Shown here: piece after piece, positions 26,366-32,621 of the stretch
Position numbering within the stretch: position 1 is the stretch's first letter
How the letters are laid out: every line of letters starts with the position of its first letter
Assembly: GCA_026225215.1 (NCBI GenBank)
Contig: JAMFSI010000036.1
Span: 1-32,621 of the forward strand
DNA length: 32,621 nucleotides
DNA from: Sphingomonas palustris
Lineage (GTDB): Bacteria > Pseudomonadota > Alphaproteobacteria > Sphingomonadales > Sphingomonadaceae
Reading direction: 5' to 3'
Position numbers and translations under genes: made by a program
Notes under the pieces: generated by a model
What the model was told of the DNA's origin: nothing
What the model saw: only the letters and a program-made list of their open reading frames with translations
Databases searched by the model: none

Positions 26366-27679
26366 ATGCAGAGCCTGGTCGAGCGCGACTATTTCACCGA
26401 TTACGAGATTCTCAAGAATCCCTATGGCTTCTTCAACGAGCTGCGGGCGCATGGCCCGGTCTATCAGCCGCCGGGCAAGGACTATTACATCGTCACCGGG
26501 TTTGAGGAGGCGCTTCAGGTCCTGCGCAACCACGAAGTCTATTCCGCGGTCATCGCCTTGCAGGGCGCAGGCGCGCCGTTGCCGTTCACCCCGCACGGGT
26601 CGGACATCACTGACCAGGTCGAGGCGCATCGCAAGCAATTCGCCGGCGGCGACACCGTCGTCAATCTCGACGACGAGCCTCACACGCGGCTGCGCGCGCT
26701 GATCAACACGCTGTTCATCCCATCCCGGCTGAAGGAAAGCGAAGCCTTCATCGAAGACTATTGCGAGGAAATGGTCGGCAAGGCGGTGGCCGCCGGCGAA
26801 GTCGAGATGATCGGCGCGATCGCCACGCCCTTCGTGACCATGGTAGTCGCGGACCTGCTCGGCGTGCCGATGCAGGACCGCCAGATTTTCATGGACGCGA
26901 TCTCCAACGCACCGCCGCCGGGCAGCCTTGACGGCGAGGATCGCATGGAAACGGGGACTCATCCCTTCGCGATCATGGGCGAGTATTTCTATGGTTACAT
27001 GGCCGATCGTCGCGCCAACCCGCAAAAGGACATTCTGAGCGAATTGGCGCACGCCAAATTTGCCGATGGCAGCTCGCCCGAGGTCTATGATCTGGTGCAG
27101 CTTGGCATGTTCATGTTCGGCGCGGGCCAGGACACCAGCGCCAAGCTACTGGGCAATGCGATGAAGTTCCTCGTTGCCGATCCTGCCTTGCAGGCCCGCG
27201 TCCGCGCCGATCCCAAGCTGATCCCGGCATTCCTCGAGGAAGTCCTCCGGATCGAAGGCTCGACCAAGCAGACGGCACGGCTCGCGCGCAAGGATACCGA
27301 GCTGGGTGGCGTGAAAATTCCTGCCGGGACCAAGCTGCTGGTGGCGCTATCGGCGGCAAATCGCGATCCCGCGCGCTGGAGCGATCCCAACGAACTGATT
27401 CTCGACCGGCCCAAGATCAAGGAGCATGTCGGCTTTGGGCGCGGCAAGCATGTCTGCGCGGGCGCCCCGCTGGCGCGTGTCGAGGTTCGGGTGATCATGG
27501 AGAAGTTCCTCGCCCACACCGCGAACATCGAACTCGATCCCGCATACCATCCGAACGGCGTGGCGGACTTGTCCTACGAGCCGAGCTTCATCATTCGCGG
27601 CTTGACCAAGATGTATTTGAAGCTGACTCCCTCGCCCAGCTTCGCCGATCAGACAGCGCAAGCCGCCACAGTGGCCTGA
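26366..27679 (+). CDS. Cytochrome P450
   Basis: A 437-residue soluble class I type bacterial P450 (no membrane anchor) that would take electrons from a ferredoxin. The I-helix has FGAGQDTSA (251-259) with the oxygen-activation Asp256/Thr257; the K-helix ExxR is Glu292 to Arg295 (EEVLR); the heme loop is FGRGKHVCAGAPLAR with the thiolate Cys364. The C-helix region DDEPHTRLR has the heme-propionate pair. GGGAG at 26354-26358 precedes ATG 26366 by seven bases. No ferredoxin or reductase gene is adjacent. CYP subfamily and substrate are not assignable by eye. Confidence 0.95.
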   Translation: MQSLVERDYFTDYEILKNPYGFFNELRAHGPVYQPPGKDYYIVTGFEEALQVLRNHEVYSAVIALQGAGAPLPFTPHGSDITDQVEAHRKQFAGGDTVVNLDDEPHTRLRALINTLFIPSRLKESEAFIEDYCEEMVGKAVAAGEVEMIGAIATPFVTMVVADLLGVPMQDRQIFMDAISNAPPPGSLDGEDRMETGTHPFAIMGEYFYGYMADRRANPQKDILSELAHAKFADGSSPEVYDLVQLGMFMFGAGQDTSAKLLGNAMKFLVADPALQARVRADPKLIPAFLEEVLRIEGSTKQTARLARKDTELGGVKIPAGTKLLVALSAANRDPARWSDPNELILDRPKIKEHVGFGRGKHVCAGAPLARVEVRVIMEKFLAHTANIELDPAYHPNGVADLSYEPSFIIRGLTKMYLKLTPSPSFADQTAQAATVA

Positions 27680-27691
27680 CGCATGACAACT

Positions 27692-27713
27692 CCCCTCCCG
27701 CTTGCGGGAGGGG
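27692..27713. terminator. Hairpin between convergent P450 and M24 genes
   Basis: CCCCTCCCGC at 27692-27701 pairs perfectly with GCGGGAGGGG at 27704-27713, with only TT between, so a few terminal pairs would open. It lies 12 bases after the P450 stop and about 25 before the M24 stop. It matches a G+C-rich palindromic repeat common in sphingomonads and may act as a bidirectional terminator. There is no T run. Confidence 0.6.
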
Positions 27714-27737
27714 TCGGGGGTGGGCATCTGGATACAC

Positions 27738-28439
27738 TCAGCCTGTTGGCGAGTGCTCCAGCAGGCGCTCATAAAACCCGCCAAAGCTCAGGTCCGGCGC
27801 AACCAAATGAACTTCGAGAATCCAGTGCCGAGGATTCCCCGAGGCGTCGAGATCGCGCATCCGCAGGACGTTGGTCGAGCCCAGCAGGCGCGTCTGCTTG
27901 TTGCCGGGGCCGCGCGCATAAGGAAACTCGCCCACCAGATGGCCGGCGATCTTGCCGCCGAAGCGCCATCCCCGCCGTTCGGCTTCGGCATGGGCTGCGG
28001 CGTAAAATCCGGCGCCGGTGATGTCCGGTTCGGCCTGAAAACGCGCCACGAGCGCATCGAAAACGATCGGGAGATCGGCGCAAAGCGCATGTTTCCTTGG
28101 ATCATCGCCGATGACATAGCTGCGCCCGACATCGGCCTCCCACCCGCCGAACACCGGGCCGAGGTCGAGAAACACCATGTCGTCGTCGGCAATCACCCGA
28201 TCGGACGCATTTTCCCCGGCAACGCATAGTGTATTGATTCCGGCGCGAATCACCCGATCATGCCAGTGATCGGTCACGCCGAAATCGCGTGTCGCGATGG
28301 CGTAGATATCGCGCTCGATTTCCAACTCGGTCCGTCCCGCCGCGATCAGACCGGCAGTCTCGATCGCATCGAGCAGATCCAAGGCCTTGCGCTCGGCGGC
28401 ATGGAGCGCGGCCAGGGTAGGGGTGTGGTTTTCAATCAT
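27738..28439 (-). CDS. M24-family metallopeptidase-like (pita-bread fold) protein
   Basis: A 233-residue single-domain pita-bread protein. The metal-ligand pattern of methionyl and proline aminopeptidases is present: Asp92 (VFLDLGPV), Asp103 (EADVGRSY), His167 (AGHLVGEF), Glu209 (WILEVHLV) and a final Glu224 (FYERLL). The last two glutamates are only 15 residues apart, closer than in MetAP, and there is no N-terminal creatinase domain. The start ATG 28439 is chosen because longer versions run into the SDR gene. It is 62 bp downstream of the SDR gene on the same strand. Substrate unknown; a non-peptidase M24 homologue is possible. Confidence 0.85.
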   Translation of the reverse strand: MIENHTPTLAALHAAERKALDLLDAIETAGLIAAGRTELEIERDIYAIATRDFGVTDHWHDRVIRAGINTLCVAGENASDRVIADDDMVFLDLGPVFGGWEADVGRSYVIGDDPRKHALCADLPIVFDALVARFQAEPDITGAGFYAAAHAEAERRGWRFGGKIAGHLVGEFPYARGPGNKQTRLLGSTNVLRMRDLDASGNPRHWILEVHLVAPDLSFGGFYERLLEHSPTG

Positions 28440-28501
28440 GCCAGATGTCACTTGTTTGGCTGTGCCGCTGCTGTCTTCCTCAGCCAGCGAAAGCAGCCGG
28501 A

Positions 28502-29410
28502 TTAAATCTTCGCGGCCTTCGCCAGCAGCTCCAGCGCATGGGTGGCGTGTTCGGTGCCGCTGCGAATCGGCCTGTCGCCGCTGCGGTCGCTGATGCGATC
28601 CCAGGCGGCCGCAAAACCTTCGACACTGCGTTCGCTCTCGGGCAGCAGCGTGCCAGGGTTCATCGTGATCCATGCCGATTGGTAGACCCCGGCGCCGGCG
28701 CCGACGATCGCCCCCGTTGGCGCCTCATCGCTGACCAGATAGAGCGCGGCGGGCACAACATTATCGGCGTTGAACGCCTTGTAGGCTTCTTCAGGGAAAA
28801 TATCCTGAGTCATGCGGGTGCCGGCAGTGGGGGCCAGCGCGTTGACGCGAATGTCGTGCTTGGCGCCTTCCAGGCGCAGCGTCTGGGCGAGGCCGACCAC
28901 GCCGAGCTTGGCCGCGCCGTAATTCGCTTGCCCGAAATTGCCGCCGAGGCCGGACGATGAGGTGGTCATCAGGATGCGGCCATAATTCGCCTCGCGCATG
29001 ATGTTCCACACTGCTTTGGTAGCGAATGCCGCGCCCAGCAGGTGAACGCGTAGCACCAGCTCGAAATCTTCGGGGGTCATCTTGGCGAAGCTCTTGTCGC
29101 GCAGGATGCCGGCATTGTTGATCAGAATATCGATGCCGCCCCAGGTCTCGCTGGCCTTGGCCGCCATTGCCTCCATCTGGGCGTAATCGGTGACATCGCC
29201 GAAATCGGCCATCGCCGTCCCGCCCGCAGCGCGGATTTCCTCGACCACCGCCAAAGCCGCCTCCGAATGGCCGCTGCCGTCGCGCGCGCCGCCGAGGTCG
29301 TTGACCACCACCCGCGCGCCGCGCCGGCCCAGTTCGAGCGCGTAAGCCCGGCCGAGCCCGCCACCCGCGCCGGTGACGATGGCGACCTTGCCGGCGAAGG
29401 AGATGGTCAT
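28502..29410 (-). CDS. Short-chain dehydrogenase, MFE-2-like (3R)-hydroxyacyl-CoA dehydrogenase type
   Basis: A 302-residue NAD(P)-dependent Rossmann enzyme. The cofactor motif is TGAGGGLG (13-20), NDLGG at 37-41 is the acidic nucleotide-ribose region favouring NAD, NNAG is 98-101, and the active site is Ser151-153, Tyr164 and Lys168. The opening GKVAIVTGAGGGLGRAYALEL with VVVNDLGG is characteristic of the peroxisomal multifunctional enzyme 2 / 17beta-HSD4 dehydrogenase lineage, which acts on fatty and sterol acyl-CoAs. Its C-terminal 60 residues extend beyond a minimal SDR. ATG 29410 overlaps the gph stop in ATGA. The true substrate is not known. Confidence 0.92.
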   Translation of the reverse strand: MTISFAGKVAIVTGAGGGLGRAYALELGRRGARVVVNDLGGARDGSGHSEAALAVVEEIRAAGGTAMADFGDVTDYAQMEAMAAKASETWGGIDILINNAGILRDKSFAKMTPEDFELVLRVHLLGAAFATKAVWNIMREANYGRILMTTSSSGLGGNFGQANYGAAKLGVVGLAQTLRLEGAKHDIRVNALAPTAGTRMTQDIFPEEAYKAFNADNVVPAALYLVSDEAPTGAIVGAGAGVYQSAWITMNPGTLLPESERSVEGFAAAWDRISDRSGDRPIRSGTEHATHALELLAKAAKI

Positions 29411-30105
29411 GATTGCGCTCCTGATATCGCCAGGCGTTCCAGTGCCGGAACCAGTTCGTCGAAGTGGTCGATCACTGCATCTGCGCCCAATTCGCCCATC
29501 GGCTTGTCATTGTAGCCAAAGCTCACCGCGATGCACGGCAGTCCGGCGGCGAGCGCCGCGCCGGTGTCATAACTGGTATCGCCGACGAAAGCCGCGCGGG
29601 CGAGCGGCTCGCTGTCGGCGTGGGCAATCATTTCCAGCAGGAGATCGGGCTTGGGCTTACTGTGCCCCGGCCCCAGCGTATCGCCGCCGATGATGGTGAA
29701 GAACCGATCGGTGAGGCCAAGGTCAGTCAGCAACTGCCGCGCCAGCGATTCGAGCTTATTCGTCACCACCGCCAGCTTTACGCCGCGCTGGGCCAAGGCG
29801 TCGAGCATCGCCTCGCCACCGGGAAACAGTCTGGTGTGGACGGCAATATGCGCTTGGTAATAGCTGATTAGGTCGCGATGCAGGGCATCGACGTCGACGC
29901 CTTCACGGCCACCAGTGACCGCCAATGCCTTTTCCAGCATCTGGCGCGCGCCGCCCCCGACCAGTCCGCGGACGATATGGGCAGGAATCGCTGGCCGGTC
30001 GATCAGCGACAGCGCGTGATTGACCGAAGCGGCAAGATCCTCATGGCTATCGACCAGGGTGCCGTCGAGGTCGAATCCGACGATGGGGAAGGGAAATATC
30101 GGCAT
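29407..30105 (-). CDS. gph: Phosphoglycolate phosphatase, HAD family
   Basis: A 232-residue HAD hydrolase that would dephosphorylate 2-phosphoglycolate, a DNA-repair and oxygenase by-product. Motif I is FDLDGTLVDS with nucleophile Asp12 and acid Asp14, motif II VVTNK, motif III the KPKPDLLL lysine and motif IV FVGDTSYDT. A helical cap (about 20-90) matches the subfamily. ATG 30105 (MPIFPFPIVG) is chosen; the frame is open another 87 codons into glmU antisense. It is divergent from glmU and overlaps the SDR start by four bases. Confidence 0.93.
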   Translation of the reverse strand: MPIFPFPIVGFDLDGTLVDSHEDLAASVNHALSLIDRPAIPAHIVRGLVGGGARQMLEKALAVTGGREGVDVDALHRDLISYYQAHIAVHTRLFPGGEAMLDALAQRGVKLAVVTNKLESLARQLLTDLGLTDRFFTIIGGDTLGPGHSKPKPDLLLEMIAHADSEPLARAAFVGDTSYDTGAALAAGLPCIAVSFGYNDKPMGELGADAVIDHFDELVPALERLAISGAQS

Positions 30106-30165
30106 TGCCCGCTGCGATGCCGTGCCTCTCTGGAAACGGCAAGCATTTGCTGGCAAGGAGCGCGC

Positions 30166-31545
30166 ATGACCGCCGAAAACACCCCTCCGCTGGCTCCCCT
30201 GGCCGTGATTACCCTTGCTGCCGGCAAGGGCACCCGCATGAAAAGCGATCTGCACAAGGTGCTCCACCCGATCGCCGGCAGGCCGATGATCGAGCATCTG
30301 ATGGCGAGCGCGGCAGAGTTGTCGCCGGCAAGGCAGGTCGTGATCGTGGGGCATGGCCGCGAGCAATTAGAGGACGCATTGTCGGCGCGCGCCACGATCG
30401 TCGTTCAGGCGCCGCAGCTGGGAACCGGCCATGCCGTGCTTCAAGCTGAAGGTGAGTTGGCGGATTTTGCCGGCGATGTGCTGATTCTTTATGGCGACGT
30501 GCCGTTCGTGCGGCCTGAGACAATGCGGGCGATGATCGAGCGGCTGCATGGAGATGATGCGCCCGCCGTGGTGGTGCTCGGTTTCGAGCCGGCGGATGCG
30601 CTGCAATATGGCCGGGTGATCGCGCAGGATGGCCGGATTGCGAAAATGGTCGAACACAAGGATGCCAGCGCCGAGGAGCGCGCTGGCCGCTTGTGCAATT
30701 CCGGGCTGATGGCGGTGCGCGCGTCGGAATTGTTCGCGCTGCTGGCGCGCGTCGGCAACGACAATGCCTCGGGCGAATATTATCTCACCGATATCGTTAA
30801 TATCGCCAATGGTGATGGTCGGATATGTGCGGTGGTGATCACCGACGATCCCGATGAAGTAGCCGGAATCAACAGCCGTGCCGAATTGGCCGAGGCCGAA
30901 GCGCGCTGGCAGCAACGCCGCCGCCGCCGCGCCATGGATGAAGGTGCAAGCCTGATCGCGCCGGAAACCGTGTGGTTTTCATGGGATACCGTGGTCGGCC
31001 GCGATGTCCTGATCGAACAGAATGTGGTGATGGCGCCCGGTGTGACCATCGCCGATAATGTCACCATTCACGCCTTCTGCCATCTCGAAGGCGCGACTTT
31101 GGCCAGTGGCGTGGCGATCGGGCCTTATGCGCGACTGCGGCCCGGCGCGCGGCTCGAGGAAAAAACCAAGATCGGCAATTTTGTCGAGGTCAAGAATGCG
31201 GTGATGGGAAAAGGCGCCAAGGCCAATCATTTGTCCTACATCGGCGATGCCGAAGTCGGGGCCGGGGCGAATATCGGCGCCGGCACGATTACCTGCAATT
31301 ACGATGGCTATTTCAAGCATAAGACGGTGATCGGCGAGCGCGCCTTCATCGGCTCGAACTCGGCCTTGATCGCCCCGGTCAGGATCGGCGCCGATGCGAT
31401 TGTGGCGGCGGGCAGCGCGGTGTCGCGCGATGTCAGCGATGGCGAATTGCGGATGGTGCGCGCTGAGCAATTGGTGAAGCCGGGCTGGGCCGATCGTTTT
31501 CACGATGCGATGAAGAAGAAGAAGGCCGAAAGACAGGTGCCATGA
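30166..31545 (+). CDS. glmU: Bifunctional N-acetylglucosamine-1-phosphate uridyltransferase / glucosamine-1-phosphate acetyltransferase
   Basis: Makes UDP-GlcNAc for peptidoglycan and LPS. The N-terminal uridyltransferase (1-230) begins with LAAGKGTRM (17-25) and has QLGTGHAV and ILYGDVPF; the C-terminal acetyltransferase is a left-handed beta-helix with IGNFVEVKNA, AKANHLSYIGDA, NIGAGTITCNYDGYFKHKT and FIGSNSALIAPV. Length 459, against 456 in E. coli. AAGGAG at 30155-30160 sits five bases before ATG 30166. The stop TGA overlaps the start of the next gene. glmS follows it on the same strand, 825 bp downstream. Confidence 0.97.
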   Translation: MTAENTPPLAPLAVITLAAGKGTRMKSDLHKVLHPIAGRPMIEHLMASAAELSPARQVVIVGHGREQLEDALSARATIVVQAPQLGTGHAVLQAEGELADFAGDVLILYGDVPFVRPETMRAMIERLHGDDAPAVVVLGFEPADALQYGRVIAQDGRIAKMVEHKDASAEERAGRLCNSGLMAVRASELFALLARVGNDNASGEYYLTDIVNIANGDGRICAVVITDDPDEVAGINSRAELAEAEARWQQRRRRRAMDEGASLIAPETVWFSWDTVVGRDVLIEQNVVMAPGVTIADNVTIHAFCHLEGATLASGVAIGPYARLRPGARLEEKTKIGNFVEVKNAVMGKGAKANHLSYIGDAEVGAGANIGAGTITCNYDGYFKHKTVIGERAFIGSNSALIAPVRIGADAIVAAGSAVSRDVSDGELRMVRAEQLVKPGWADRFHDAMKKKKAERQVP

Positions 31546-32252
31546 TGGATAACACCCTAAACGTAGTCATCGCGAGCGCTCCATTAGTTCACGCGCTGGC
31601 GTGGCCGGTGGCTGCGGTGATCATTGTAATCATATTGGGGCCAACTGGAGTCCTTAAGGGAGTGATTGCCGAGTTAGCGAACAATTTTATGAAAATAACA
31701 AGTTCAGTAGATAGCTTCAAGAAATCGGTTGAAAATTTTAATCAAACGCAATTGGCCTTTGAAGAAGCTCACGACACACTCACTGCTCTTGAGGGTCGCA
31801 TAGCCGGTTTGTCAACCGATATGAAATCGTTGACCGAAGCATTCAACTCTATTGATCAGACAAACTTTCGTGCGTCGATTAATAATGAAATACAAAATAA
31901 CGACGGAAATCTAAAAATAGATGAATCTGATATCCCTCTTTCTGAAGAAGTAATGTGGGCAAATATGATTGAAAAATGGAAAGAACTTTATGACCATCTG
32001 AAAAATGCAGTGGGCGTCGAAAATTTTGATGGCCGATCAGCTGGCGCAATGGCATGGATGTTGGCAGACCGTAGGAGATCATCTTCGATAAAACGTTCAA
32101 TTTCTAAAGACGATGCTGCACGTATTGAACATTTATACTCAAATTATAAGCGATTTCTTCGCTGGTCTGGGTCACTTAAGGAGTGGCTAACTTCAGACGT
32201 CTATAGAAATTTTGTGATGGAAGCAGACAAAGCTCTGCTGGCATTTGCATGA
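31542..32252 (+). CDS. A+T-rich membrane-anchored orphan protein
   Basis: A 236-residue protein with an N-terminal transmembrane helix (about 10-34, PLVHALAWPVAAVIIVIILG), a helical region that looks coiled-coil (about 42-110, SVDSFKKSVENFNQTQLAFEE...), then an acidic linker and a charged helical C-terminal domain (about 130-236) with ADRRRSSSIKRSISK. No family recognised. Its composition is unlike the rest: by hand count 25% G+C at 31681-31740 and about 32% at 32101-32160, against clearly G+C-rich neighbours. ATG 31542 overlaps the glmU stop in ATGA; a second ATG at 31545 is also possible. It probably arrived by transfer into the glmU-glmS interval. Role unknown; signalling, defence or stress are only guesses. 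Confidence 0.85.
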   Translation: MMDNTLNVVIASAPLVHALAWPVAAVIIVIILGPTGVLKGVIAELANNFMKITSSVDSFKKSVENFNQTQLAFEEAHDTLTALEGRIAGLSTDMKSLTEAFNSIDQTNFRASINNEIQNNDGNLKIDESDIPLSEEVMWANMIEKWKELYDHLKNAVGVENFDGRSAGAMAWMLADRRRSSSIKRSISKDDAARIEHLYSNYKRFLRWSGSLKEWLTSDVYRNFVMEADKALLAFA

Positions 32253-32370
32253 TGCGTTAAGCATCAGTTCGAATCGCTTCAGCCTAGAGCAAGCTAGCTC
32301 GTTATAACCCGCTCAGCGTGTTTCAAACCAGATAGCATTGTCGTTCGAGAATTGTAGGAGTCTGAACCGC

Positions 32371-32621
32371 ATGTGCGGAATCATTGGCATCGTCGGCAAG
32401 GAACCAGTCGCGGACCGGCTGGTCGATGGCCTGCGCCGGATGGAATATCGCGGCTACGACAGCGCCGGGGTTTGCACCGTCGATCATGGCGAACTGATCC
32501 GCCGCCGGGCGCCGGGCAAGCTGGTCAATCTGGTGCGGGAACTGGCGCAACATCCCGCGCCGGGGCTGGTCGGCATCGCCCATACGCGCTGGGCGACGCA
32601 TGGCGCACCCACCGCCAATAA
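32371..32621 (+). CDS. glmS: Glutamine-fructose-6-phosphate aminotransferase, N-terminal part (cut by window end)
   Basis: The first 83 codons are inside the window. The frame opens MCGIIGIVG, with the catalytic Cys exposed at position 2 after Met removal, followed by MEYRGYDSAGV and GIAHTRWATHG, the glutaminase motifs of the GlmS amidotransferase that makes glucosamine-6-phosphate from fructose-6-phosphate and glutamine. AGGAG at 32356-32360 lies ten bases upstream. No stop is reached before 32621. Together with glmU it covers two steps of UDP-GlcNAc synthesis; glmM is not in view. Confidence 0.96.
   Translation, partial: MCGIIGIVGKEPVADRLVDGLRRMEYRGYDSAGVCTVDHGELIRRRAPGKLVNLVRELAQHPAPGLVGIAHTRWATHGAPTAN

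Noticed and set aside
25757..27052. 431-codon minus-strand frame across clc and P450
   Set aside because: It spans the 3' end of one real gene, an intergenic promoter and the 5' part of another, which a real gene would not tolerate.
32253..32370. Possible promoter of glmS (TATAAC near 32303, small inverted repeat GAGC/GCTC)
   Set aside because: No convincing -35 at a proper distance; kept out of the feature list.
32373..32621. Plus-strand frame overlapping the glmS start in another frame
   Set aside because: The frame beginning at ATG 32371 gives MCGIIGIVG and the glutaminase motifs; the shifted frame is Arg/Gly-rich noise.

Overview
The window looks like a chromosomal housekeeping segment of a sphingomonad (order Sphingomonadales, Alphaproteobacteria). 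I base this on high G+C coding sequence, a circularly permuted two-piece tmRNA whose tag reads ANDNEALAIAA, the gene blocks lptD-surA-pdxA-ksgA (minus strand) diverging from pepA-holC-ndk (plus strand), a small-subunit Hda next to a DUF2066-like gene and purM/purN, and a DUF2794 gene. I cannot name the genus from sequence alone.

Layout. 1-200: a large nested palindromic repeat (copy A). 212-592: permuted ssrA. 702-986: small membrane protein. 1245-3356: malate synthase G (glcB), followed by an RsiV/DUF3298-like exported protein. 4610-6130: a Tat-exported GH125 (DUF1237) family glycosidase on the minus strand. 6500-7996: an exported Sel1-repeat protein converging on a bitopic membrane protein (8087-8671). 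8979-14855: ksgA, pdxA, surA, lptD on the minus strand (transcribed lptD to ksgA), covering outer-membrane LPS assembly, OMP chaperoning, vitamin B6 synthesis and 16S rRNA dimethylation. 15171-17736: pepA, holC, ndk. 17887-18132: a small conserved-looking protein. 18293-20381: purM-purN (minus, overlapping), where PurN carries a C-terminal YjbR/MmcQ-like domain. 20453-22466: DUF2066-like protein and hda. 22465-22618: copy B of the nested palindrome. 22678-23792: cysE and DUF2794. 24001-26236: marR and a CLC anion transporter, divergent around a perfect 17-bp palindrome that overlaps a good sigma-70 promoter. 26366-27679: cytochrome P450 with its own promoter and imperfect operator-like palindrome. 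27738-30105: M24 peptidase-like, SDR and gph on the minus strand (gph and SDR overlap by 4 nt). 30166 to the end: glmU, an A+T-rich membrane-anchored orphan protein, and the start of glmS.

Functionally most of the window is core metabolism and envelope biogenesis: UDP-GlcNAc synthesis (glmU, glmS), LPS export (lptD), purines (purM, purN, ndk), serine acetylation (cysE), glyoxylate shunt (glcB), replication control (hda, holC) and ribosome rescue or maturation (ssrA, ksgA). The accessory parts are GH125, Sel1, MarR/CLC, P450 and the A+T-rich insert between glmU and glmS. I found no CRISPR array, transposase, integrase or tRNA gene. The items that most merit a second look are the two nested palindromes with compensatory base changes, the PurN-YjbR fusion, the MarR/CLC pair with a channel-like CLC substitution, and the foreign-looking gene translationally overlapped with glmU.
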